From positions 62,001 to 126,000 of the forward strand of contig CAVOWQ010000030.1 in assembly GCA_963700195.1 (NCBI GenBank): a stretch of DNA of 64,000 nucleotides, written 5' to 3'. The notes under the pieces were generated by a model. That model saw nothing but the letters and a program-made list of their open reading frames with translations, was not told the DNA's origin and ran no database searches. This DNA comes from AP-15 sp963700195 (GTDB lineage Bacteria; Pseudomonadota; Alphaproteobacteria; ATCC43930; CGMCC-115725). Every line of letters begins with the position of its first letter. Within the stretch, counting starts at the first letter, position 1. A program made the position numbers and the translations under genes. Positions 9,632 to 18,650 of the stretch are shown here, in pieces.

Positions 9632-9643
9632 CTTAGAGAAACG

Positions 9644-9672
9644 AAAAAGGGGAACAGCCGGGCCGCTCCCCT
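9644..9672 (-). terminator. intrinsic terminator between rpmA and obgE
   Basis: Read on the minus strand the sequence forms an 11-bp stem (two G-U pairs) with a three-base CCG loop, aggggagcggc pairing with gctgttcccct, followed directly by a run of five T. It lies just after the rpmA stop and just before the obgE start, so it should limit read-through from the ribosomal protein pair into obgE-proB-proA. Confidence 0.8.
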
Positions 9673-9699
9673 CTGGCTCCGGTTCGCGTCGTGGAACGG

Positions 9700-9981
9700 C
9701 TATTCGGCGGCTTCTGCCGCGGACGGCTCCGCAGGCACGACCGAAACATATGTCCGTCCGGCCAGCCCGGTGTGAAACTTGACCGCGCCTTGCGAAGTGG
9801 CGAACAGCGTGTGGTCGTGGCCGATCCCGACATGCGCACCCGGATGAAATTTGGTGCCGCGTTGGCGCACGATGATGTTGCCTGGAATGACGATCTCGCC
9901 GCCGAATTTCTTGACGCCGAGACGCCTGCCGCGGCTGTCGCGGCCGTTGCGCGATGAGCCGCCTGCTTTCTTATGTGCCAT
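9700..9981 (-). CDS. rpmA: 50S ribosomal protein L27
   Basis: L27 reaches the peptidyl-transferase centre of the large subunit. 93 aa beginning MAHKKAGGSSRNGRDSRGRR, the diagnostic N-terminus, with GNIIVRQRGTKFHPG following. The start codon lies inside the last 11 bases of rplU, indicating coupled translation of the two ribosomal proteins. Confidence 0.98.
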   Translation of the reverse strand: MAHKKAGGSSRNGRDSRGRRLGVKKFGGEIVIPGNIIVRQRGTKFHPGAHVGIGHDHTLFATSQGAVKFHTGLAGRTYVSVVPAEPSAAEAAE

Positions 9982-10324
9982 CCGCTGCTCCTACCTCGTC
10001 CTGCGAACCGGTTCTGCGTCTGATATCGGTGATGCGCAATACGGTCTGCTGCTGGCGGTGCCCTTTCTTGCGGCGGTAATTGTGCCGCCGCTTCTTCTTG
10101 AAGACGATGATCTTGGCCGCCCGCGTCTGCTCGACAACGGTGGCGCTAACCGAGGCGCCATCAAGAAGCGGGGTACCAGACGAGACCTCGGCGCCCTCGC
10201 CGATCATCAGCACCTCGCCGAGCTCGATCGTGGCGCCAGGCTCCGCCGCGAGCCTTTCGACGGAGATGACGTCGTCCTTGGCGACCTTGTACTGCTTGCC
10301 GCCGGTCCGGATGACTGCGAACAT
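9971..10324 (-). CDS. rplU: 50S ribosomal protein L21
   Basis: Large-subunit protein. 117 aa beginning MFAVIRTGGKQYKVAKDD with the family signature KKKRRHNYRRKKGHRQ near residue 80. The ATG at 10324 is chosen because the family starts at this residue; the open frame extends further upstream but without homology. The tail after the usual end of about residue 103 (RRRTGSQDEVGAADGT) is an extension that overlaps rpmA by 11 bases. First gene of the minus-strand block; divergent from maeB. Confidence 0.97.
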   Translation of the reverse strand: MFAVIRTGGKQYKVAKDDVISVERLAAEPGATIELGEVLMIGEGAEVSSGTPLLDGASVSATVVEQTRAAKIIVFKKKRRHNYRRKKGHRQQQTVLRITDIRRRTGSQDEVGAADGT

Positions 10325-10555
10325 GATACCCGCCGATATAGTCTGCCGCACCCGGGACACAACCGTCGTGGGGAGGGCGCGCACGCACCGGACCGAAGCG
10401 CCCCGTCCGCGAGCGGCGCAATATAGGTTCGCGGCTCGGACTGTCAACCAACTTACGCCGCGGCTTTGACGGCATTCGACGCGCTCTCTAGACTAGTGCG
10501 CAACAGAGGCGGCCGGCATAAGCCGCCGCCTTATCGACGAGGAGCGTCCAGGAGT

Positions 10556-12823
10556 ATGGACACCGGCATCATTGGCGCAAGCGAGGACGAGGCCCTGCAG
10601 TTTCACGCCGGCGGTCGTCCGGGGAAGCTGTCGATCGCGCCAACCAAACCCTTGACGACACAGCGAGATCTGACGCTCGCCTATTCTCCCGGTGTGGCGT
10701 TCCCCTGTCTGCGCATCCAACGCCAGCCTGGCACCGTCTTCGATTACACCTCGAAGGGCAATTTTGTCGCGGTGATCTCGAACGGCACCGCCGTCTTGGG
10801 CCTGGGCGATCTCGGCGCGCTCGCCGCGAAGCCGGTCATGGAGGGCAAATGCGCATTGTTCAAACGCTTTGCCGACATCGACTCGATCGACCTCGAAATC
10901 GATACCCGCGAGGTTGACGAGTTCGTCAATTGCGTGCGCTTTCTGCACCCGGCGTTCGGCGGCATCAACCTCGAGGACATCAAGGCGCCGGAATGCTTCA
11001 TCATCGAAGAGCGGCTGCGCGAGCTCCTCGACATTCCGGTGTTCCACGACGACCAGCACGGCACGGCGATTATCGCCGCGGCCGGTTTGATCAACGCCCT
11101 GCACCTGACAGGCCGCGAGCTCCATAGGACGAAAATGGTGGTCAACGGCGCCGGCGCCGCTTCGATCGCCTGCGTCGAGCTGCTGAAGACGATGGGATTG
11201 CCGCCCGACAATGTCGTGCTGTGCGACACGCGAGGCGTCATCTACCACGGCCGCACGGAAGGCATGAACCAATGGAAGTCGGCTCATGCGGCCGAGACCA
11301 AGGCACGTACCCTTGCCGAAGCGATCGAAGGCGCCGACGTCTTCTTCGGCCTTTCCGCAAAAGGAGCGGTCAACCAGCCGATGGTTCGCTCGATGGCGGA
11401 CAAGCCGATCATTTTCGCGATGGCCAACCCCGATCCGGAGATCACCCCCGAGGAAGTGCGCGCGGTGCGGTCCGACGCGATCATCGCGACCGGCCGCTCC
11501 GATTATCCCAACCAGGTCAACAATGTTCTGGGGTTTCCGTACATCTTTCGCGGCGCCCTCGACGTGCGCGCCTCGACGATCAACGATGCGATGAAAATCG
11601 CGGCAGCCGAAGCCTTGGCCGAGCTCGCGCGCGAGGACGTGCCTGACGAGGTTGCCGCCGCCTATTCCGGCGAGCGGTTGCTGTACGGGCCCGACTACAT
11701 CATCCCGGCGCCGTTCGATCCGCGGCTGATTTGGGCGGTGCCGTCAGCGGTCGCCAAGGCGGCGATGGATTCCGGCGTGGCGCGCAAGCCGATTCTCGAT
11801 ATGGGCGCCTACAAGCGCAGTCTGCGCGCTCGCCTCGACCCGACCGCCGCCGGGCTCGAGCTCATCTTCGAACGCGTGCGCGCCGCGCCGAAGCGCGTCG
11901 TCTTCGCCGAGGGCGAGGAGGAGAAGACGATCCGCGCAGCGCTGCAGTTCGCCGAGAGCGGCTACGGCACGCCGGTGCTGGTGGGCCGCGAGGAACGGAT
12001 CAAACTGACAATGGCCGCCATGGGTTTGACTTCGCCGCAGGGTCTCGAGTTTCACAATGCGAGACTGTCGCACCACAACAAGCGATACACCGACTTTCTC
12101 TATGCCCGCCAGCAGCGCCAAGGGATGCTCTACCGCGACTGCCAGCGGCTGGTAAACCAGGACCGTAACGCTTTTGCCGCCTGCATGGTGGCCTGCGGCG
12201 ATGCCGACGCGATGGTGACGGGGGTTACGCGCAACTCCTTCGATGCGCTCGACGAGATTTCGCGGGTCATTGCGGCCGAGCCCGGGTCCGTGCTGTTTGG
12301 CCTGACTGTGCTGCTAGCGCGCGAGCGCACAGTTCTGCTCGCCGACACACTCGTCCATGAGGCGCCGAGCTCGGCCCAGCTCGCCGACATTGCCGTACAA
12401 GCGGCGGCCAAAGCACACGAGCTCGGCCTCGTTCCACGGGTGGCGTTGTTGTCGTATTCCAATTTCGGCAATCCGATGGGGACGGACGGGGAGCGCGTAC
12501 GCGATGCCGTGGCGCTGCTCGACCGGCGCGGTGTCGGGTTCGAATACGACGGCGAGATGAGCGCCGACGTTGCGCTCAACGAGCGCCTGATGCGCCACCT
12601 CTATCCGTTCTGCCGGCTCGGTGGCCCGGCCAACATCCTTGTCATGCCCGAATTGCACAGCGCAAATATCGCGGCAAAGCTGCTGCCCGAGCTGGGCGGA
12701 GGCACGGCTGTCGGCCCGCTCCTCCTTGGGCTGTCGCACCCGGTCCAGATCGCCAACATGGGGGCGACGGTGTCCGACCTCGTCAATCTCGCCGCCCTTT
12801 CGGCGCACGACGCGATCCGCTGA
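10556..12823 (+). CDS. maeB: NADP-dependent malic enzyme with phosphotransacetylase-like domain
   Basis: Oxidative decarboxylation of malate to pyruvate with NADP+, supplying NADPH and gluconeogenic pyruvate. 755 aa, the size of MaeB-type hybrids. N-terminal malic domain: LAYSPGVAFPC, EDIKAPECFIIEERL, PVFHDDQHGTAIIAAAGL; Rossmann segment VVNGAGAASIAC; MANPDPEI. From about residue 430 a phosphotransacetylase-like domain (RVVFAEGEEEKTIRAA to NMGATVSDLVNLA), which in MaeB is regulatory (acetyl-CoA) rather than catalytic. Start: ATG 10556, with GAGGAG about ten bases upstream and homology beginning soon after. Confidence 0.95.
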   Translation: MDTGIIGASEDEALQFHAGGRPGKLSIAPTKPLTTQRDLTLAYSPGVAFPCLRIQRQPGTVFDYTSKGNFVAVISNGTAVLGLGDLGALAAKPVMEGKCALFKRFADIDSIDLEIDTREVDEFVNCVRFLHPAFGGINLEDIKAPECFIIEERLRELLDIPVFHDDQHGTAIIAAAGLINALHLTGRELHRTKMVVNGAGAASIACVELLKTMGLPPDNVVLCDTRGVIYHGRTEGMNQWKSAHAAETKARTLAEAIEGADVFFGLSAKGAVNQPMVRSMADKPIIFAMANPDPEITPEEVRAVRSDAIIATGRSDYPNQVNNVLGFPYIFRGALDVRASTINDAMKIAAAEALAELAREDVPDEVAAAYSGERLLYGPDYIIPAPFDPRLIWAVPSAVAKAAMDSGVARKPILDMGAYKRSLRARLDPTAAGLELIFERVRAAPKRVVFAEGEEEKTIRAALQFAESGYGTPVLVGREERIKLTMAAMGLTSPQGLEFHNARLSHHNKRYTDFLYARQQRQGMLYRDCQRLVNQDRNAFAACMVACGDADAMVTGVTRNSFDALDEISRVIAAEPGSVLFGLTVLLARERTVLLADTLVHEAPSSAQLADIAVQAAAKAHELGLVPRVALLSYSNFGNPMGTDGERVRDAVALLDRRGVGFEYDGEMSADVALNERLMRHLYPFCRLGGPANILVMPELHSANIAAKLLPELGGGTAVGPLLLGLSHPVQIANMGATVSDLVNLAALSAHDAIR

Positions 12824-12869
12824 TCGCGAAATCGGCGCACGGCCGCCGAAGCGATCGGGGCCGCGGAAG

Positions 12870-14309
12870 ATGATCGCAGGGCGGCCACGGAGCCTCTATC
12901 ACATCGCTCTAGTGGCGTCTGCGGTCTCTGCTCCGGGCCTAATCGTGCTTGGTGCGCTCGCCGGATGGGGTCTGCTTCCGGTCCTCGCGGCAGTGATTTC
13001 ATTCGCCGTCCTATGGGTATCGATCGCGCTTATCGTCGGCCGCTCGGTGGCCGACCTCACCCTTGTGCGCGACTTTATCGACAGTTTTGGGCTCGACGGG
13101 AAAGCCGAAATTGCCGCGCGGGATGTGGCTGGGGGGCTTGCTCCGTTGGCGCGCGAGATCTGGCTCGCGATCGCCCGGCTCGCCCGGCTCTGGCGCGAAC
13201 GCCTCCGTGTCGCCGACGAGCAGCTGGCGGCCGCCGAGGCGGTTATCGCAGCGGTGCCGGACCCGCTGATCCTGCTCGACGAACGGCGGCAGATTGTTCG
13301 CGCCAATGCTCAGGCGGCGCCGTTCATCGGTGTCACGCCCGAGCGGCGCGATCTTGCTGCTGGATTGCGCAACCCCGCGGTGCTGGCTGCAGCGGATGCG
13401 GTACTGCGTGGCGAAAAGGCTCGGGTAATCGACTTTTCGCTGGCGGTTCCGGTCGAGCGTCAGCTCCGGGCGCGTTTTGCCCGCATCGACCATCCGTCGC
13501 CCGACGGCGCAGTCGCGGTATTGAGCCTGCATGACATCACGGAGTTGAAGCGGGCCGAGCAGATGCGGGCCGATTTCATCGCCAATGCGAGCCACGAGCT
13601 GCGCACTCCGCTCGCGACTTTGATCGGCTTCATCGAGACGTTGCGCGGGCCCGCGCGCGAGGACGCGGAAGCCCGCGACAGGTTTCTCGCGATCATGCAC
13701 GGGCAAGCCTCGCGCATGGCCCGGCTGGTCGAGGACCTGATGTCGCTGTCCCGCATCGAGCTGAACGAGCATGTGATGCCAAAAGACCGGGTCGCGGTGA
13801 GCCCGTTGCTGCGCCAGATCGCCGAGACCCTGGAGCTGCGCGCTGCCGAACGCGACATGCGCATAGGGCTGATGGTGCCGCCCGATCTCCCGGATGTGCT
13901 CGGCGATCGCGACGAACTCGCTCAGGTCTTCCAGAACCTGATCGACAACGCGATCAAGTACGGGCGCGCCGGAACGGAAATCATGGTTCGCGCGGCGACC
14001 GGCTTGCGGACTGCCCGGGGAGGCAGCGGTTCCGAGAACGCAGCGGTCTCCGTGGCCGTGCGCGACCAAGGCGAGGGTATCCCGCGCGATCACCTGCCCC
14101 GCCTGACCGAACGCTTCTATCGGGTCGATACGGCACGCTCCCGCGAGATGGGCGGCACCGGGCTCGGCTTAGCCATCGTCAAGCACATCCTCAACCACCA
14201 TCGCGGATTTCTCGAGGTCGAGAGCACGCCCGGCGTCGGCTCGGTCTTCACCGTGTTCTTGCGCCCACATTCGGCCGCACCACCTCCGCGATCGGAGGAC
14301 GCGTCCTGA
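12870..14309 (+). CDS. phoR: phosphate regulon sensor histidine kinase PhoR
   Basis: Inner-membrane sensor that phosphorylates PhoB when phosphate is low, held in check by PstSCAB-PhoU. 479 aa: two hydrophobic segments at about 12-57, a PAS domain at about 115-225, HisKA with the phosphoacceptor His242 in ASHELRTPLATLIGFIETLR, and the ATPase domain with DNAIKYG, GEGIP and GGTGLGLAIVKHIL. Location directly before pstS identifies the kinase. Start ATG 12870, 46 bases after maeB; the ribosome site is weak (GGAAG). Confidence 0.93.
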   Translation: MIAGRPRSLYHIALVASAVSAPGLIVLGALAGWGLLPVLAAVISFAVLWVSIALIVGRSVADLTLVRDFIDSFGLDGKAEIAARDVAGGLAPLAREIWLAIARLARLWRERLRVADEQLAAAEAVIAAVPDPLILLDERRQIVRANAQAAPFIGVTPERRDLAAGLRNPAVLAAADAVLRGEKARVIDFSLAVPVERQLRARFARIDHPSPDGAVAVLSLHDITELKRAEQMRADFIANASHELRTPLATLIGFIETLRGPAREDAEARDRFLAIMHGQASRMARLVEDLMSLSRIELNEHVMPKDRVAVSPLLRQIAETLELRAAERDMRIGLMVPPDLPDVLGDRDELAQVFQNLIDNAIKYGRAGTEIMVRAATGLRTARGGSGSENAAVSVAVRDQGEGIPRDHLPRLTERFYRVDTARSREMGGTGLGLAIVKHILNHHRGFLEVESTPGVGSVFTVFLRPHSAAPPPRSEDAS

Positions 14310-14634
14310 ACCACCTGTCGACGATCCCATTAGGGGACCCTTCTTTCGCCTGTTTTCCGTGTTTTATCTGGTCGAGATCAGGGATCGGCATCTCCTTCAA
14401 TCGCAATCCTGCACCCCAATGCCGACGGCTGCATGATGAGAATATAGCAATTGTATGATAATCTATATCAAAAACCCCCAACTCGCGGAACCACAACTCC
14501 AACTTGTATCCCTCCCGCCCCGTTGTTGGTTTGTCACGGAAGTGCAACAAAACTGTCTTAAAAGATGTGGAATACGCCGTTAAGAAAGTCGCGACCCTCT
14601 AGGGTCAGCCTTTGGGCTGTCGATGGAGAAAACC
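14310..14634. other. phoR-pstS intergenic region
   Basis: No gene is supported here. The region contains the candidate Pho box described separately (14531-14570) and a six-base dyad gaccct/agggtc at 14593-14606 between it and the pstS start. Confidence 0.6.
14531..14570 (+). promoter_or_regulatory. candidate Pho box upstream of pstS
   Basis: Four seven-base units spaced by four-base, mostly A-rich spacers (11-bp period): ttgtcac, gtgcaac, ctgtctt, gatgtgg, with spacers ggaa, aaaa, aaaa. The first and third match the enterobacterial PhoB half-site CTGTCAT at five and six of seven positions; the second and fourth are weak. It lies about 65-100 bases before the pstS start, in the gene order where PhoB control is expected. 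Identification is by pattern and context. Confidence 0.6.
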
Positions 14635-15685
14635 GTGAACGCCTTTCGCATCGCATTTTTTGGAACGGCCGGCGCTGCCGCGATAGGCCTCGCTGCGCAG
14701 GCGGCTGAAATTTCCGGTGCCGGCGCCACATTCCCCTACCCGATTTACGCGAAGTGGGCGGAGGCCTACGCGGCCAAGACGGGAACGAAGTTGAATTACC
14801 AGTCGATCGGTTCGGGAGGCGGCATTGCGCAGATCAATGCGAAAACCGTCGACTTCGGCGCCTCGGACATGCCGTTGAAGCCGGAGGAACTCGAGAAGAA
14901 CGGTCTCACCCAATTTCCGCCGGTGATCGGCGGCGAGGTGATGGTCGTCAATCTGCCGGGCGTCCAGCCGGGCCAAATGACGCTCGACGGGCCGACAATC
15001 GCCAGCATCTATCTGGGCAAGATCACCAAGTGGAGTGATCCGGGCATCGCCAAGCTCAATCCCGGCATGAAACTGCCCGACACCGCGATCGCCGTGGTCC
15101 ACCGTTCCGACGGCTCCGGGACCACCTTCATTTTCACCGATTATCTGTCGAAGGTGAGTCCGGAGTGGAAGGACAAGGTCAGCGAGGGCACCTCCGTCCA
15201 ATGGCCGGTCGGGCTCGGCGGCAAAGGCAATGAGGGCGTCGCCGCGCTGACGTCGCGAACGGCCGGCGCCATCGGTTACGTCGAATACGCCTATGCGCTG
15301 CAGAACAAAATGGTTCACACCAAACTCGTCAATCACGACGGCGCGGCATTGGAGCCCGGCATCGAGGTGTTCCAGGCCGCCGCCGCCAACGCGGATTGGA
15401 AGAGCGCGCCCGGGTTTTATCTGATCCTCACCAATCAGCCTGGTAAGGAGACCTGGCCGATTACGGGTGCGACCTTCATCTTGATGCACAAAAAGCAGGA
15501 GCACCCCGACCGGGCGAAAGAGGTGCTTGACCTTCTTCGACTGGGCCTACAAGAACGGCTCCGCCCTGGCGAAATCGCTAGACTATGTTCCGATGCCGCC
15601 GAATGCCGTCGCGGTCTTCGAAGACAGCTGGAAGCAGATCCTCGGACCCGACGGCAAGCCGGTGTGGGACGGACGTTCGTCCTGA
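14635..15685 (+). CDS. pstS: periplasmic phosphate-binding protein PstS, frame broken near the 3' end
   Basis: Binds phosphate in the periplasm and delivers it to the PstCAB importer. Signal peptide over about 25 residues ending AAQAAE, then ISGAGATFPYPIYAKWAEAY, SIGSGGGIAQI and the binding residues in HRSDGSGTTFIFTDYLSKV. I choose GTG 14635 because GGAG lies seven bases upstream and the signal peptide starts there; the in-frame ATG 14623 overlaps that ribosome site. Near 15530 the frame slips: the expected ending (FFDWAYKNGSALAKSLDYVP, then FEDSWKQILGPDGKPVWDG) continues in another frame to TGA at 15683-15685, whereas the unshifted frame runs to 15729 without homology. One extra base in 'gaccttcttcg' would explain it. 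Confidence 0.92.
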
Positions 15686-15727
15686 CGTTTGGGTGGAGGC
15701 CTCGCGGTTTTGCTGAAAGGCGGCGCT

Positions 15728-15865
15728 AACCTTACCCACCCAGCGCTTCGCGCCGGGTCCCCCCTCTCCCGCGGTGCAGGAGAGGGGCTTTGTACTGAAC
15801 GCGTCGTAGCCCCCTCTCCCGCACCGCAGGAGAGGGTGCCGAGCGCAGCGAGGCGGATGAGGGTC
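15728..15865. repeat. C-rich REP-like palindromes between pstS and pstC
   Basis: Two copies of a hairpin with arms cccctctcc and ggagaggg(g): 15761-15787 and 15811-15836, followed by 'gtgccgagcgcagcgaggcggatgaggg'-type flank. Such palindromes are common extragenic repeats in alphaproteobacteria. Related hairpins occur in this window near 20.1, 54.7 and 59.0 kb. Placed between the binding-protein gene and the permease genes, they could help uncouple their expression levels; that is inference. Confidence 0.75.
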
Positions 15866-15939
15866 TTGCTGCGGCCCAGGTTTTCTCCAGCGTGGTGCGC
15901 CGGTTGTCTCTCTCGGGAACGCGAATTGGGTGACACATC

Positions 15940-16915
15940 GTGGCGGCTGAGACGGCAGTCGTTGAACGCGTAGCGGCGTCGGGCCGGCGCGCCGGTACGA
16001 TCGGCGACGTCGGTCTTCCGGTCGCTGACTTTTCTGTTTGCGGCGCTTGTCCTGCTGATCCTCGGCGGCGTCATCGTTGCGCTGTTCGACGGGGCGCTGC
16101 CGGCTTTCCGAACTTTTGGCCTCTCCTTCGTCGTGACCGAGGTTTGGAACCCGGTCACCGAGAAGTTCGGAGCGCTCGCCTCAATCTACGGAACGCTCGT
16201 GACCTCCGCCATTGCCATGCTGGTCGGCATCCCGGTGGCCTTCGGGGTTGCGATGTTCATCACCGAGATCTGCCCGCTGTGGTTGAAACGGCCGCTCGCC
16301 ACGATGATCGAGCTGTTGGCGGCAATTCCCAGTATCATTTACGGCATCTGGGGCCTATTTGTATTCGCGCCGTTCGTACAGCAATACATCGAACCGGCAA
16401 TCATCGATACCTTCGGGCAGATCCCGGGAATGGGGATGCTGTTTGCCGGTCCGCCGCTGGGAATCGGCATCCTGACCGCGGGTTTCATCCTCGCCATCAT
16501 GGTGTTGCCGTTCATCTCGTCGATCATGCGCGACGTGTTCGAGACCGTGCCGCCGATGTTGAAGGAAAGTGCCTACGGTCTTGGCGCCACTCGCACCGAA
16601 GTCGTCTTGCGGGTTGTCCTGCCGTTCACTCGTATTGGCGTCGTCGGCGGCATCATGCTCGGCCTCGGACGGGCGCTCGGCGAGACCATGGCCGTCACCT
16701 TCGTCATCGGCAATGCGCATAACATCAGCGCCTCGATCCTGCAGCCGGGGACCACGATATCGGCATCGCTCGCAAACGAATTCACCGAGGCCTTCGGCGA
16801 TCTCTATCGGTCTTCGCTGATCGCGCTCGGTTTCATCCTGTTCGTCATCACCTTTATTGTGCTGGCAATCGCAAAGTTTATGCTGCTGCGGCTGCAAAAG
16901 CGGGCGGGAACCTGA
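15940..16915 (+). CDS. pstC: phosphate ABC transporter permease PstC, one frameshift
   Basis: Inner-membrane permease subunit of the phosphate importer. The main frame gives GTLVTSAIAMLVGIPVAFGV, the membrane helices and the EAA-type loop ESAYGLGATRTEVVLRVVLP, ending LRLQKRAGT. The N-terminus (VAAETAVVERVAASGRRAGT from GTG 15940) is in a different frame; it joins VFRSLTFLFAALVLLILGG (the first membrane helix) through a one-base-type shift near 16010. About 325 residues when joined, a normal PstC length. Followed after four bases by pstA. Confidence 0.9.
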
Positions 16916-16919
16916 TGCC

Positions 16920-17762
16920 ATGAATGTCTACGCCCGCCGCCGCATCGCCAACGGCGCGGTCATGACCCTGTCGGTCGTGGCAACTGCCTTCGGACTTCTT
17001 TGGCTGGTCCTCGTTTTGTGGACATTGCTGGAGAACGGGATCGCCGCGATAAGCCCGGCACTATTTTCCCAGATGACCCCGCCGCCCGGCAGCGCAGGCG
17101 GCTTGTTGAACGCGATCTTCGGCAGCGTCGTGATGACTTTGGTCGGGACCCTGATCGGGACGCCGACAGGCATTCTGGCCGGCACCTTCCTTGCCGAGTA
17201 CAGCCGGGGCAGCCGCTTTGGCGAGGTCGTCCGCTTTATCAACGACATTTTATTGAGCGCGCCGTCGATCATCGTCGGGCTCTTCGTCTATGAGCTGATG
17301 GTCGTTCCGATGGGGCACTTCTCGGCCTGGGCCGGGGCTGTGGCGCTCGCCATTATCGTGATCCCGGTCGTCGTGCGGACCACCGAAGACATGCTCAACC
17401 TGGTCCCGAACTCGCTGCGCGAAGCGGCTTCGGCTCTCGGCTCGCCAAAGTGGAAAGTGATCGTAATGGTCTCTTACCGCGCGGCGATCCAGGGAATGGT
17501 GACCGGCGTCATGCTCGCGGTCGCGCGCATCGCCGGCGAGACGGCGCCGCTGCTCTTCACCGCGCTCAACAACCAGTTCTGGAGCACCGATCTCAATGCG
17601 CCGATGGCGAACCTGCCGGTTGTCATCTTCCAGTTTGCGTTGAGCCCTTATGCCGATTGGCAGACGCTGGCATGGGGCGGTGCGCTGCTGATCACAATCA
17701 CGGTCCTGGTTCTCAACATCAGCGCCCGAGCCCTCGCTTCCTGGAGCACGTTCAAGCAATGA
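16920..17762 (+). CDS. pstA: phosphate ABC transporter permease PstA
   Basis: Second permease subunit of the phosphate importer; 280 aa with about six membrane segments. Seen: NDILLSAPSIIVGLFVYEL, the EAA loop region REAASALGSPKWKVIVMVSY and VMLAVARIAGETAPLLFTAL, all typical of PstA. Start ATG 16920, four bases after the pstC stop; its TGA overlaps the pstB ATG (ATGA), so pstC-pstA-pstB are one translation-coupled unit. Confidence 0.96.
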   Translation: MNVYARRRIANGAVMTLSVVATAFGLLWLVLVLWTLLENGIAAISPALFSQMTPPPGSAGGLLNAIFGSVVMTLVGTLIGTPTGILAGTFLAEYSRGSRFGEVVRFINDILLSAPSIIVGLFVYELMVVPMGHFSAWAGAVALAIIVIPVVVRTTEDMLNLVPNSLREAASALGSPKWKVIVMVSYRAAIQGMVTGVMLAVARIAGETAPLLFTALNNQFWSTDLNAPMANLPVVIFQFALSPYADWQTLAWGGALLITITVLVLNISARALASWSTFKQ

Positions 17763-18589
17763 GCCCAGCCACTGTGCGGCAAGCAATGCCGATGTCATCA
17801 ACCGATTTGCAGCGGACGGAGGCACAACCCGCGTCCCGTCACAAGGTCCTGATCCGCAACGTCGAATTTTACTACGGCGCGTTCAAGGCTCTGAAGAACA
17901 TAACGATGCCGCTGCACGAGAGAAGGGTCACAGCTTTCATCGGTCCGTCCGGCTGCGGCAAGTCAACGCTGCTTCGCGTCCTCAACAGAATTTACGAGCT
18001 CTACCCCGGCCAACGCGCGACCGGAGAGGTGATCGTCGACGGCGAAAATATCCTGGCGCCGGGGCTGGATCTTAATCTGCTGCGGGCGAGGATCGGCATG
18101 GTCTTTCAGAAGCCGACGCCTTTTCCGATGTCGATCTATGACAACATCGCGTTCGGCGTCCGGCTCTACGAAAGCCTCCCTCGGCACGAGCTCGACGAGC
18201 GCGTCGAATTGGCATTGCGTCGCGCCGCCCTTTGGGAGGAGGTCAAAGACAAATTGCAACAAAGCGGGCTCAGTCTTTCGGGCGGCCAGCAGCAACGGCT
18301 GTGCATTGCGCGCGCGGTAGCGGTCCGGCCGGAGATCCTGCTGCTCGACGAGCCCGCCTCGGCATTGGACCCGATCTCGACGCAGCGCATCGAGGAGCTG
18401 ATCGCCGAGTTGAAAGCGGACTACTCTATCGCGATCGTCACGCACAATATGCAGCAGGCGGCTCGTACCTCGGATTACACCGCGTTCATGTACCTTGGCG
18501 AGCTGATCGAGTTTGATGAAACCGAGCGCATCTTTACCCGTCCGAAGGAGAAACATACCGAAGATTACATCACGGGCCGGTTCGGTTGA
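17759..18589 (+). CDS. pstB: phosphate ABC transporter ATP-binding protein PstB
   Basis: Cytoplasmic ATPase that drives phosphate import and takes part in PhoR signalling. 276 aa: Walker A GPSGCGKST at 62-70, Q-loop FQKPTPFPMSIYDNIAFG, signature LSGGQQQR at 173-180, Walker B LLLDEPASALDP at about 194-205, His switch VTHNMQQA, and the family ending KHTEDYITGRFG. The N-terminus before residue 28 is an unconserved leader. The stop codon lies in the first unit of an 18-bp tandem repeat. Confidence 0.97.
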   Translation: MSPATVRQAMPMSSTDLQRTEAQPASRHKVLIRNVEFYYGAFKALKNITMPLHERRVTAFIGPSGCGKSTLLRVLNRIYELYPGQRATGEVIVDGENILAPGLDLNLLRARIGMVFQKPTPFPMSIYDNIAFGVRLYESLPRHELDERVELALRRAALWEEVKDKLQQSGLSLSGGQQQRLCIARAVAVRPEILLLDEPASALDPISTQRIEELIAELKADYSIAIVTHNMQQAARTSDYTAFMYLGELIEFDETERIFTRPKEKHTEDYITGRFG

Positions 18590-18630
18590 TTTGCCCGGTT
18601 CGGTTGATTTGCCCAGTTCGGTTGATTTGA
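18577..18630 (+). repeat. three tandem 18-bp repeats across the pstB stop
   Basis: The unit ccggttcggttgatttgc occurs at 18577-18594 and 18595-18612, and a third copy with two changes (ccagttcggttgatttga) at 18613-18630. The first copy encodes the last residues of PstB including its TGA. The repeat fills most of the 61-base gap before phoU and would give the spacer room to vary by whole units. Confidence 0.9.
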
Positions 18631-18650
18631 TCGAAAGTGAGGGTTTCGCG

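Noticed and set aside
14248..14550. 100-codon minus-strand ORF in the phoR-pstS gap
   Set aside because: Overlaps the end of phoR and the Pho box region; no homology or start signal.
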